A DNA stretch of 7,512 bases from Micrococcaceae bacterium UBA7136 (GTDB lineage Bacteria; Actinomycetota; Actinomycetes; Actinomycetales; Micrococcaceae), in the NCBI GenBank assembly GCA_002492045.1, contig DKXC01000010.1, forward strand, positions 19,726-27,237, in the 5' to 3' direction. Within the stretch, counting starts at the first letter, position 1, and each line of letters opens with the position of its first letter. The notes beneath the pieces are model-generated. The model saw only the letters and a program-made list of their open reading frames with translations. It had not been told where the DNA came from and made no database searches. Shown here in pieces: positions 1 to 5,203 of the stretch. The position numbers and the translations under genes were made by a program.

Positions 1-935
1 TTGAGTCTGAGACTCCGGTTGAACCTGTTGAGCCGGTGGTTCCTGTCGAACCGTCTGAACCTGTTGAGTCGGTTGAGCCTTCTGAGCCGGTGGTTCCTGT
101 TGAACCGTCTGAACCTGTTGAGCCGGTAACTCCTGTTGAACCCAGTGAGCCTAGTGAGCCTGAGACTCCGTCTGAGCCTGTTGAGTCGGTAACTCCTGCT
201 GAACCCAGCGAACCTATTGAGTCTGAGACTCCGGTTGAACCTAGCGAATCGGTTGAGCCAGTAGCTCCTGTTGAGCCTTCTGAGCCGGCTGAGCCTAGCG
301 AGCCGGTGGATCCTTTGCCTCCTTTGGCTGAGCATGAGGACGAGATTGTTATTGAGGATGAAAATAACAATCCTGCTGAGCCTGTTGAACCCAGTGAGCC
401 GACTGAGCCATCCGAGCCTCTTGAGCCTGAGACTCCGTCTGAACCTCTTGAGCCAGTAGCTCCTGCTGAGCCTAGCGAGCCGGTGGATCCTTTGCCTCCT
501 TTGGCTGAGCATGAGGATGAGATTGTTATTGAGGATGAAAATAACAATCCTGCTGAGCCTGTTGAACCCAGTGAGCCGTCCGAGCCTGTATCTGATGTCG
601 TCAATGATTCAGAAGAGCACGAGGTCGTCCTGGAGGAAGAAGAAGACCCTTCTCCCCAGCCTGGTAGCCGGGCTTCAGCCGCCCAGCCGGTGAGCTTCCA
701 GAACTGGGTGGGTAGCCCTAGCTACTATCAGGCCCTGCAGTCTATCCCCTGGGATGCTATTGGCAAGGAGGCTCCCGATAATCTGCTCAGCCTGGTTGAG
801 ACCCTGGACCAGAATCAGCAGGCTTCTTCCTTCGTCACCTACCTGCCTAAGGTTATTCTGCAGTCGCCCTATGTTCTTGAGCTGCTTGAGGCTCACTACC
901 AGGGTAGTAAGGTTCTGAAGGTGAGCAGCCTCTAA
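1..935 (+). CDS. Pro/Glu/Val/Ser-repeat protein with unrecognised C-terminal domain (5' end outside window)
   Basis: The reading frame is open from the left edge (first full codon at 3) to the TAA at 933-935, so the true start lies upstream and the GTG at 36 is only an internal Val codon. About 200 visible residues are degenerate repeats of units such as VEPSEP, VTPVEPSEP and ETPSEP, interrupted twice by an acidic insert containing LPPLAEHEDEIVIEDENNN. A very acidic stretch (SEEHEVVLEEEEDPS) follows, then a non-repetitive domain of about 90 residues rich in aromatic and Leu residues (FQNWVGSPSYYQALQSIPW onward), ending in KVSSL. No transmembrane segment, LPXTG motif or PASTA/LysM signature is visible in this part. 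Pro/Glu repeats of this kind usually form extended, disordered spacers, for example wall-spanning stalks, but location cannot be decided without the N-terminus. The repeats favour CCT, GTT and TCT codons, whereas the C-terminal domain and neighbouring genes use more C- or G-ending codons. The coding call is secure; function is unknown. Confidence 0.85.
   Translation, partial: ESETPVEPVEPVVPVEPSEPVESVEPSEPVVPVEPSEPVEPVTPVEPSEPSEPETPSEPVESVTPAEPSEPIESETPVEPSESVEPVAPVEPSEPAEPSEPVDPLPPLAEHEDEIVIEDENNNPAEPVEPSEPTEPSEPLEPETPSEPLEPVAPAEPSEPVDPLPPLAEHEDEIVIEDENNNPAEPVEPSEPSEPVSDVVNDSEEHEVVLEEEEDPSPQPGSRASAAQPVSFQNWVGSPSYYQALQSIPWDAIGKEAPDNLLSLVETLDQNQQASSFVTYLPKVILQSPYVLELLEAHYQGSKVLKVSSL
288..401 (+). 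repeat. 114-bp direct repeat, copy 1
   Basis: In-frame copy inside the Pro/Glu-repeat gene, encoding AEPSEPVDPLPPLAEHEDEI and the residues that follow as far as VEPSEP. It matches the copy at 465-578 at every position except 341 (C here, T at 518), a synonymous Asp change. The offset is 177 bp, exactly 59 codons. Such identity against a diverged repeat background suggests recent duplication or gene conversion. Confidence 0.92.
465..578 (+). repeat. 114-bp direct repeat, copy 2
   Basis: Second copy of the 288-401 repeat, with a single synonymous difference (T at 518). The two copies are separated by 63 bp of the shorter, more degenerate Pro/Glu repeat, and the reading frame is preserved throughout. 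Confidence 0.92.
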
Positions 936-951
936 AGACTCTTGAGGTGAG

Positions 952-987
952 AAGGTCCTTCCCCGCTAGCTGGGGGAGGACCTTTCT
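952..987 (+). terminator. Hairpin terminator of the Pro/Glu-repeat gene
   Basis: A 13-bp stem pairs 952-964 (AAGGTCCTTCCCC) with 972-984 (GGGGGAGGACCTT), with one G-T pair and a 7-base loop GCTAGCT. It starts 16 bases after the stop codon. The U-tract is short (CCTTTCT), as is common in actinobacterial terminators. It should insulate htpX from upstream transcription. Confidence 0.82.
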
Positions 988-1087
988 GCCTGCAAAACAG
1001 AATCAGGCCCTCAGCAAACATTGAGGAGCTCTTCAGAAGATTAGGCTAGGCTAGGAGGCAGAATTCCCTGACCTATGAAAGAGCACA

Positions 1088-1975
1088 ATGCACAGTCACA
1101 ATAACGGCCTCAAAACAGTCCTTTTGCTGGGCTCTATGGTTGGTTTCCTCCTGCTCATTGGTGCGGGTTTGGCAGCCTTCACCCGTAGCTCCATCTGGAT
1201 TTTCCTCTTTGGCCTGATTGGTGTGGCTACTGTCGCCTACACCTACTGGAACTCCGATAAGCTGGCCCTTAAATCTATGAATGCCTACCCGGTGACGCGG
1301 GAGCAGGTACCGGTGCTCTACGCCATGGTTGAGGAGCTCTCTGCTAAGGCCGGCCAGCCTATGCCCCGCCTCTATGTTGCCCCCACCATGACCCCTAACG
1401 CCTTTGCCACCGGCCGTAACCCCCAGAATGCAGCGGTCTGCTGCACTGAGGGTATCTTGCAGCTGCTGGATGAGCGGGAGATGCGGGGAGTGCTGGGGCA
1501 CGAACTCATGCACGTTTACAACCGGGATATTCTGACAGGCTCCATTGCGGCCGCTATTTCTTCGGTGATTGGCACTATTGCTAATGCCATGAGCTTCGGC
1601 ATGATGTTTGGCGGCAACCGCGAGAACAACAACAATGGTGGCATGCTCTTTAGCCTGGTGGTGGCCTTCCTGGCCCCGCTGGCTACTGCTGCCATGCAGA
1701 TGGCTATTAGCCGTACCCGCGAATATGATGCGGACGAGGACGGCGCCAAGCTGACCGGCGATCCTCTGGCCCTGGCTTCTGCCCTGCACAAGCTTGAGAA
1801 CGGGGTTTCTCGCTACCCCATGAACCCTGCTAACCGGCAGACTGAGGGGGCTGCAGCCATGATGATTGCTAACCCCTTTAGGGGCGGGGCCAAGAACCTG
1901 ATGGCCACCCACCCGCCCATGGCAGACCGGATTGCCCGGCTAGAAAATATGGCCCGGCAGATGGGCCACCTCTAA
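1088..1975 (+). CDS. htpX: HtpX-type M48 membrane zinc metalloprotease
   Basis: 295 residues, close to the family's usual 280-300. HtpX is an integral-membrane protease that degrades misfolded membrane proteins, in E. coli alongside FtsH. Two hydrophobic segments lie at about 10-31 and 35-53, followed by a cytosolic part with PNAFATGRNPQNAAVCCTEG, a highly conserved HtpX block. The zinc site HELMH gives His138, Glu139 (catalytic) and His142; two further hydrophobic stretches lie at about 152-175 and 186-207; Glu212 in SRTREYDADEDGA is the expected third zinc ligand. The ending THPPMADRIARLE is also typical. The ATG at 1088 is the first possible start, because the frame has a stop at 1076-1078; a weak purine-rich Shine-Dalgarno (GAAAGAG, 1077-1083) precedes it. 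The N-terminus HSHNNGLKTVLLL resembles mycobacterial HtpX. It is transcribed alone between two terminators and converges on yajQ. All catalytic residues are present, so it should be active. Confidence 0.96.
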   Translation: MHSHNNGLKTVLLLGSMVGFLLLIGAGLAAFTRSSIWIFLFGLIGVATVAYTYWNSDKLALKSMNAYPVTREQVPVLYAMVEELSAKAGQPMPRLYVAPTMTPNAFATGRNPQNAAVCCTEGILQLLDEREMRGVLGHELMHVYNRDILTGSIAAAISSVIGTIANAMSFGMMFGGNRENNNNGGMLFSLVVAFLAPLATAAMQMAISRTREYDADEDGAKLTGDPLALASALHKLENGVSRYPMNPANRQTEGAAAMMIANPFRGGAKNLMATHPPMADRIARLENMARQMGHL

Positions 1976-1987
1976 AAACCTAGAAGA

Positions 1988-2036
1988 AAGCCCCCGCCAC
2001 TTGTCACCTGTTTGGGTAACCTGCTGGCGGGGGCTT
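1988..2036. terminator. Bidirectional terminator between htpX and yajQ
   Basis: A perfect 12-bp stem pairs AAGCCCCCGCCA (1988-1999) with TGGCGGGGGCTT (2025-2036). The 25-base loop can form an inner stem, GTCACC with GGTAAC, with one mismatch. A-rich flank on the left and CTTCTTG on the right give weak U-tracts in either direction. It starts 13 bases after the htpX stop and ends 20 bases from the yajQ stop, so it can end both convergent transcripts. Confidence 0.85.
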
Positions 2037-2055
2037 CTTGCTGGTTCTTGGGCTT

Positions 2056-2547
2056 CTAGCGGTAGTTGACGAACTGCAAGTCAACTTCTAGGTCAGCACC
2101 CTTGAGCAGGGCGATGACGCTTTGCAGGTCGTCCCGGGACTTAGAGGAGACCCGTAGCTCGTCGCCCTGGATGGTGGCCTTGACGCCTTTGGGGCCTTCG
2201 TCCCGAATGAGCTTAGAGATTTTCTTGGCCTGATCCTGGGCGATGCCTTCCTTGATGGAGGCCTCGATCCGGTATTCCTTGCCGGAGGCGTAGGGTTCAC
2301 CGGCGTCCAGGGACTTGAGGGAGATACCGCGCTTAACCAGCTTGGACTGGAAAACGTCCAGGACGGCTAGGGCGCGTTCCTGGGAGTTGGCTTTGATCAG
2401 GATTTTTTCGCCGGAGAAGGCGATGTCTGCGCCGACGCCGCGGAAGTCGTAGCGCTGGGAGACTTCCTTCTGAGCCTGGTTGAGGGCGTTGGAGACTTCT
2501 TGCTTGTCTACCTTGGAGACAACGTCGAATGATGAATCGCTGGCCAT
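2056..2547 (-). CDS. yajQ: YajQ family (DUF520/UPF0234) nucleotide-binding protein
   Basis: 163 residues, the same length as E. coli YajQ. The N-terminus MASDSSFDVVSKVDKQEV followed by NALNQAQKEVSQRYDFRG is the hallmark of the family, and the central GISLKSLDAGEPYASGKEYR and C-terminal DLQFVNYR also match. The family folds into two alpha/beta domains of ferredoxin-like topology. Members bind nucleotides or RNA, and in Xanthomonas one binds cyclic di-GMP and acts with a transcription regulator; whether this actinobacterial protein does so cannot be read from sequence. There is no signal peptide or membrane segment, so it is cytosolic. The ATG (complement of 2545-2547) has a good Shine-Dalgarno, AAAGAGGAG, 4 bases upstream. 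The gene is a single unit, convergent with htpX and divergent from the small ORF at 2679. Confidence 0.94.
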   Translation of the reverse strand: MASDSSFDVVSKVDKQEVSNALNQAQKEVSQRYDFRGVGADIAFSGEKILIKANSQERALAVLDVFQSKLVKRGISLKSLDAGEPYASGKEYRIEASIKEGIAQDQAKKISKLIRDEGPKGVKATIQGDELRVSSKSRDDLQSVIALLKGADLEVDLQFVNYR

Positions 2548-2551
2548 GGGG

Positions 2552-2561
2552 CTCCTCTTTC
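2552..2561 (-). promoter_or_regulatory. Ribosome binding site of yajQ
   Basis: Read on the - strand this is GAAAGAGGAG, ending 4 bases before the ATG. It is among the stronger Shine-Dalgarno matches in the window and fixes the start that yields the usual 163-residue YajQ. Confidence 0.75.
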
Positions 2562-2584
2562 TTTTGGGCTGGGTCCTGCGGTGG

Positions 2585-2611
2585 GCAGGTGTTTAGTCTA
2601 ACCGTACCTGC
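2585..2611. promoter_or_regulatory. Nested inverted repeat overlapping a candidate yajQ -10 box
   Basis: GCAGGT (2585-2590) and ACCTGC (2606-2611) form a 6-bp inverted repeat around a second palindrome, TTAGTCTAA (2593-2601), whose centre is one base away. On the - strand the inner element contains TAGACT (complement of 2595-2600), an acceptable actinobacterial -10 (TANNNT) about 48 bases upstream of the yajQ start. No convincing -35 is visible. An operator is a possible reading; no regulator is identified. Confidence 0.3.
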
Positions 2612-2678
2612 TGACCGAGGCCTAGCTGGCCTAATCGTTATGAAAATGTGATAGGTTTTTCAGCTGGAGTTCATCTTG

Positions 2679-2882
2679 GTGGGTCAGAATGGGGGTATGA
2701 CAAGGAAGTTAGGCGATAGCCTCAAGGATCCGGAGCTGATAGCCCGCTTTGAGGGAGTGCGAGAGAATCTGCAGCGAGAGATTCGTGGCGGCATGTGCAC
2801 AGAAGACCAGGCGGACGCCTACCTGGACAACCTCGAGATTTCCCTCCTCTTAGAGCAGGAGGCCCAGCCCATGGCAGCTTAA
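2679..2882 (+). CDS. Small hypothetical protein, cytosolic, 61-68 residues
   Basis: I do not recognise this protein. The frame is open from TTG 2676, GTG 2679 or ATG 2697 to the TAA at 2880-2882. GTG 2679 was chosen because GGAG (2666-2669) sits 9 bases upstream; ATG 2697 has no well-spaced Shine-Dalgarno, only GGGGG one base away, but could be read from a leaderless mRNA. From the ATG the product begins MTRKLGDSLKDPELIARFEG and is mainly charged and helical in appearance: an amphipathic stretch with REIRGGMCTEDQADAYLDNL, then acidic Leu-rich LEISLLLEQEAQP. It is acidic overall, with one Cys and no membrane segment or signal peptide. Codon choice (CTG, GAG, CTC) matches neighbouring genes, supporting a real gene. 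It lies between divergent yajQ and tRNA-Tyr, with no obvious terminator before the tRNA, so read-through into the tRNA is possible. Confidence 0.6.
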   Translation: MGQNGGMTRKLGDSLKDPELIARFEGVRENLQREIRGGMCTEDQADAYLDNLEISLLLEQEAQPMAA

Positions 2883-2938
2883 AAGGTGAGCTTGCCAACA
2901 AAGTCTAGTTTGGGTTTGCCAAGCCCTCCTGTCTGCCT

Positions 2939-2956
2939 GTAGAGTAATCTACTGTT
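2939..2956 (+). promoter_or_regulatory. Candidate promoter core of tRNA-Tyr
   Basis: GTAGAGTAATCTACTGTT closely resembles GTAGAGTATTATCTGTT (7466-7482), just upstream of the second tRNA. The shared GTAGAG precedes TAATCT (2945-2950) here and TATTAT there at the same position, the expected place for a -10 box. Transcription would start near 2957, giving a leader of about 32 bases. Confidence 0.4.
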
Positions 2957-2970
2957 CGCCACGGCGAGCC

Positions 2971-2986
2971 ATTCAAGAAATTGAAT
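2971..2986 (+). other. Perfect hairpin with GAAA loop in the tRNA-Tyr 5' leader
   Basis: ATTCAA and TTGAAT form a 6-bp stem closed by a GAAA (GNRA) tetraloop, ending two bases before the mature tRNA 5' end. It would lie in the precursor removed by RNase P. The stem is A/T-rich in otherwise G/C-rich surroundings. Confidence 0.5.
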
Positions 2987-2988
2987 AG

Positions 2989-3073
2989 GGCAGATTACCC
3001 GAGCGGCCAAAGGGGGCTGACTGTAAATCAGCTGGCATTGCCTACGGGGGTTCAAATCCCTCATCTGCCACCA
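2989..3073 (+). tRNA. tRNA-Tyr (anticodon GTA)
   Basis: The acceptor stem pairs GGCAGAT (2989-2995) perfectly with ATCTGCC (3063-3069); discriminator A3070 is followed by an encoded CCA (3071-3073). The anticodon arm is GCTGA / CTGTAAA / TCAGC, giving anticodon GTA in a 7-base loop with the expected T33. The arm after it (GGCATTGCC region) is a long class II variable arm, normal for bacterial tRNA-Tyr. The T arm reads GGGGG TTCAAAT CCCTC. It decodes UAC and UAU. It is followed at once by a strong terminator, so it is the last or only gene of its transcript. Confidence 0.97.
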
Positions 3074-3076
3074 GAG

Positions 3077-3103
3077 AAACCCGAGCTTCGGCTCGGGTTT
3101 TTT
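3077..3103 (+). terminator. Intrinsic terminator after tRNA-Tyr
   Basis: A perfect 10-bp stem pairs AAACCCGAGC (3077-3086) with GCTCGGGTTT (3091-3100) around a C(UUCG)G tetraloop, followed by more T (six in a row, 3098-3103). This is the clearest Rho-independent terminator in the window, and it begins only three bases after the encoded CCA. Confidence 0.96.
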
Positions 3104-3181
3104 CGTACCCAGATTTCTTGGTCAGTGAACGCGCCAGCAGGCTTTTAGACATGAGCACCTAAAGGGAGTAGCGTGTTCTGC

Positions 3182-3541
3182 ATGGCAACCATTGAAATTA
3201 CTCAGGAAAACCTGACCCAGACCGTCGAATCCGCCGACATCCTCTTCCTCGACTTTTGGGCCGACTGGTGCGGCCCCTGCAAGCAGTTTGCCCCTATCTT
3301 TGAAGCTGCCTCCGAGAAGTACCCCGAAATCACCTTCGGCAAGGTAGACACCGAAGACCAGCAGCAGCTGGCTGCCGCCGCCGGTATCACCTCTATCCCC
3401 ACCATCATGGCCTTCCGGGAAGGCATCCTGGTCTTCTCTCAGCCTGGCGCCCTCAACGGCAGCCAGCTGGACCAGATTGTTGAGGCCGTCAAGGGCCTGG
3501 ACATGGAGGAGGTCCGTAAGCAGGTTGCTGAGGCCGAGTAG
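3182..3541 (+). CDS. trxA: Thioredoxin
   Basis: A 119-residue cytosolic thioredoxin that reduces protein disulfides, normally recharged by thioredoxin reductase with NADPH. The fold is complete: beta strand DILFLDFWADWCGPC with redox cysteines Cys30 and Cys33 in WCGPC, conserved Asp24, helix KQFAPIFEAASEKY, strand ITFGKVDTEDQ, then ITSIPT with cis-Pro73. The C-terminal helix carries a slightly long acidic extension (EVRKQVAEAE). There is no signal peptide, so it is not an exported variant. Start choice: family N-termini (MATIEIT) favour ATG 3182, but the Shine-Dalgarno AAAGGGAG (3161-3168) is 13 bases away from it and only 4 from an in-frame GTG at 3173, which would add MFC. No reductase gene is adjacent. 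It is a single unit between the tRNA-Tyr terminator and its own. Confidence 0.95.
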   Translation: MATIEITQENLTQTVESADILFLDFWADWCGPCKQFAPIFEAASEKYPEITFGKVDTEDQQQLAAAAGITSIPTIMAFREGILVFSQPGALNGSQLDQIVEAVKGLDMEEVRKQVAEAE

Positions 3542-3586
3542 GACTCAGCCCAGTAGTCATCAGGCTTCCCTGACTAGAGAACTTTT

Positions 3587-3627
3587 GAGCCGCCTACCTC
3601 CTTGGGGAGGGCAGGCGGCTCTTCTAT
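3587..3627 (+). terminator. Intrinsic terminator of trxA
   Basis: A 9-bp outer stem pairs GAGCCGCCT (3587-3595) with AGGCGGCTC (3613-3621), with an inner CCTCC/GGAGG stem around a TTGG loop and a short T-rich tail (TTCTAT). It starts 46 bases past the trxA stop. Its 3' half overlaps the likely promoter of the next gene. Confidence 0.85.
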
Positions 3628-3630
3628 ACT
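3602..3630 (+). promoter_or_regulatory. Candidate promoter of the DUF2079 gene
   Basis: TATACT (3625-3630) matches the -10 consensus at 5 of 6 bases; TTGGGG (3602-3607) lies 17 bases upstream as a weak -35. Transcription would begin near 3637-3638, at or next to the ATG at 3638, so a leaderless message is possible. The -35 sits in the loop region of the trxA terminator. Confidence 0.5.
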
Positions 3631-3654
3631 CGTAAACATGGCCCAGGCAAGCCT

Positions 3655-3663
3655 AGGAAAGGA
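3655..3663 (+). promoter_or_regulatory. Ribosome binding site favouring the ATG at 3674
   Basis: AGGAAAGGA ends 10 bases before ATG 3674. No Shine-Dalgarno precedes the in-frame ATG at 3638, and the TTG at 3602 lies inside the trxA terminator, so initiation at 3674 is preferred unless the transcript is leaderless. Confidence 0.5.
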
Positions 3664-3673
3664 CAAAAGACTC

Positions 3674-5203
3674 ATGACCCGCCCAGCTTCTCCTGCGCCC
3701 CTGACTGGCCCCCGCTGGCCAGCTGCCCTACTAGCCCTAGCTGTTATGGGTCTCTACAGCTTCTATTCTTTCCTCCAGTGGCGGCACTTTGTTATTCCCT
3801 CCTGGGATCTAGGTATTTTCTCCCAGCTGGCCAAGGCCTACTCGCAAGGGCAGGTACCGATTGTGCCCATCAAGGGGGAGGGCTTTAATCTGCTGGGCGA
3901 CCACTTCCACCCCCTAACCCTTCTGCTGGGGCCCTTCTACTGGCTTTGGCCTACGCCTGCAACCCTGCTCTACGTGCAGAACGGCCTGCTAGCCCTGTCG
4001 GTTTATCTGCTGGTTCGCTACGCCCAACAGCTTTTGGGGGTCTTCTCTGCCCTGGCTCTGGCGGGGGCCTATGCCTTGAGTTTTGGGGTGCAGCAGGCGG
4101 TGGCGGTCCAGTTTCATGAGGTGGCCTTTGCCCTGCCCCTGCTGGTGGGGTCCTTGGGTAACCTGGCTCTGGCTCGTTCCCAGGCCTCCTCTGGATGGCT
4201 AGCCCGGTCTGTCTACTGGGCTGTCCCCCTGGTCTTTGTCAAAGAGGATATGGGGGTGACAGTCTTTGTGCTGGGCCTGGTTATTCTGGGGGCTACTGGC
4301 TTCTACGCCCGGGCCTGGAAGCTACTGAGGGTGCCGCAGAAAGCCGGGCAGGCAAGGATCAGGGGCCTGGTGGAGCTCTGGTTCTCAACCCCCCAGGCCG
4401 TGGCCGCTAGCCTGCTGGCCCTCTGGGGCTTGGCCCTCTCAGCCCTGGCTGTGGGAGTCATCCTGCCCTTCTTCAACACCGGCGGGGTCTTCGATTACTC
4501 CGACAAGCTGGACCTAGCAGCGCTTGTAAGCAACCCCCTAGCTGCCCTGGGGCAGCTCTTCTACCCCTGGGTTAAGACCCAGACCCTGCTACTTCTGCTG
4601 GTCACCGGGGCCCTGGCCTGGGTGGCTAGCCCCCTGGCCCTAGTAGCTGCCCCTACCCTCATCTGGCGTTTCCTCTCACCCCAGGAGGGCTACTGGGAAC
4701 CAACCTGGCACTATAGTCTGGTGCTCATGCCTGTGGTCTTTTGTGCCCTGCTGGACGCTCTTGCCAGCTGGCGAGCTAGGGGAGTGGACCTTAGCCTGGG
4801 AGACTTCAGTCTCCTCAAAACCCTGCCTGCCCTCAGCCTGCTTCTAGCCCTGCTCCTTCTACCCAGCCAGCCCCTCAAGAACTTGACCAAGCCGGCCTTC
4901 ACCAGCCTGACCCTCAGCCAGCAGGACCAGGACAAAACCGCCGCCCTGGCAGCTATCCCTCAGGGCAGCAGGGTAGCTGCTGACCTTTCCATCCTGACCT
5001 ACCTGGTGCCCCAGCATACGGCCTACTGGATTGGGCACGCCGGGGAGCCAGCCCCCGACTATGTTGTTCTTGACCTGCTAGGGACAGCCTGGGGTGGCAA
5101 CCCGCCCTCCTCGGCCGTGGATTATGCCAATAGCCGCTACCCGGCCAGCTACCAGCCCTACCGCTCCTTCGGGTCTATCCAGATTGCCGTCCGCCAAGAT
5201 TAG
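3674..5203 (+). CDS. DUF2079 family polytopic membrane protein
   Basis: 509 residues from ATG 3674, or 521 from ATG 3638. The family is an uncharacterised group of multi-pass membrane proteins; a similarity to GT-C type membrane glycosyltransferases has been considered, but no substrate is known to me. The N-terminal helix (about 16-34) is followed by SWDLGIFSQ with Asp45, then a loop containing LLGDHFHP (Asp76, His77, His79), the best-conserved DUF2079 motif. Further matches are QFHEVAFALPLL (His148, Glu149) and FVKEDMGVTVF (Lys190, Glu191, Asp192). Many hydrophobic stretches follow, with WHYSLVLMPV at about 345-354. A final helix (about 383-397) leads to a soluble domain of about 110 residues (AAIPQGSRVAADLSILTYLVP, then DYVVLDLLGTAW), also typical of the family. 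Conserved acidic and His residues in the outer loops suggest an enzyme active site, which is inference. It has its own probable promoter; no glycan-synthesis genes lie next to it. Confidence 0.85.
   Translation: MTRPASPAPLTGPRWPAALLALAVMGLYSFYSFLQWRHFVIPSWDLGIFSQLAKAYSQGQVPIVPIKGEGFNLLGDHFHPLTLLLGPFYWLWPTPATLLYVQNGLLALSVYLLVRYAQQLLGVFSALALAGAYALSFGVQQAVAVQFHEVAFALPLLVGSLGNLALARSQASSGWLARSVYWAVPLVFVKEDMGVTVFVLGLVILGATGFYARAWKLLRVPQKAGQARIRGLVELWFSTPQAVAASLLALWGLALSALAVGVILPFFNTGGVFDYSDKLDLAALVSNPLAALGQLFYPWVKTQTLLLLLVTGALAWVASPLALVAAPTLIWRFLSPQEGYWEPTWHYSLVLMPVVFCALLDALASWRARGVDLSLGDFSLLKTLPALSLLLALLLLPSQPLKNLTKPAFTSLTLSQQDQDKTAALAAIPQGSRVAADLSILTYLVPQHTAYWIGHAGEPAPDYVVLDLLGTAWGGNPPSSAVDYANSRYPASYQPYRSFGSIQIAVRQD

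Noticed and set aside
36..38. GTG at 36 as the true start of the repeat gene
   Set aside because: The same frame and the same repeats continue upstream to the window edge, and no ribosome binding site precedes it.
1..600. The left-edge repeats as a CRISPR array
   Set aside because: The repeats are in-frame, degenerate protein-coding units without regularly sized unique spacers or cas genes.
271..693. Two overlapping + strand frames rich in Leu and Ser within the repeat gene
   Set aside because: They are alternative-frame readings of the repeats, open only because the repeat unit lacks stops in that frame.
1073..1912. 279-codon open frame on the - strand opposite htpX
   Set aside because: It lies wholly antisense to a gene with complete catalytic motifs; the product is a His/Gly-rich low-information sequence of no recognisable family.
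2879..3064. 61-codon - strand frame across tRNA-Tyr
   Set aside because: It is antisense to a well-folded tRNA and its leader, and so most likely fortuitous.
3602..3637. TTG at 3602 as the start of the DUF2079 gene
   Set aside because: The codon is inside the trxA terminator hairpin and upstream of the likely transcription start; it would add a non-family N-terminus.
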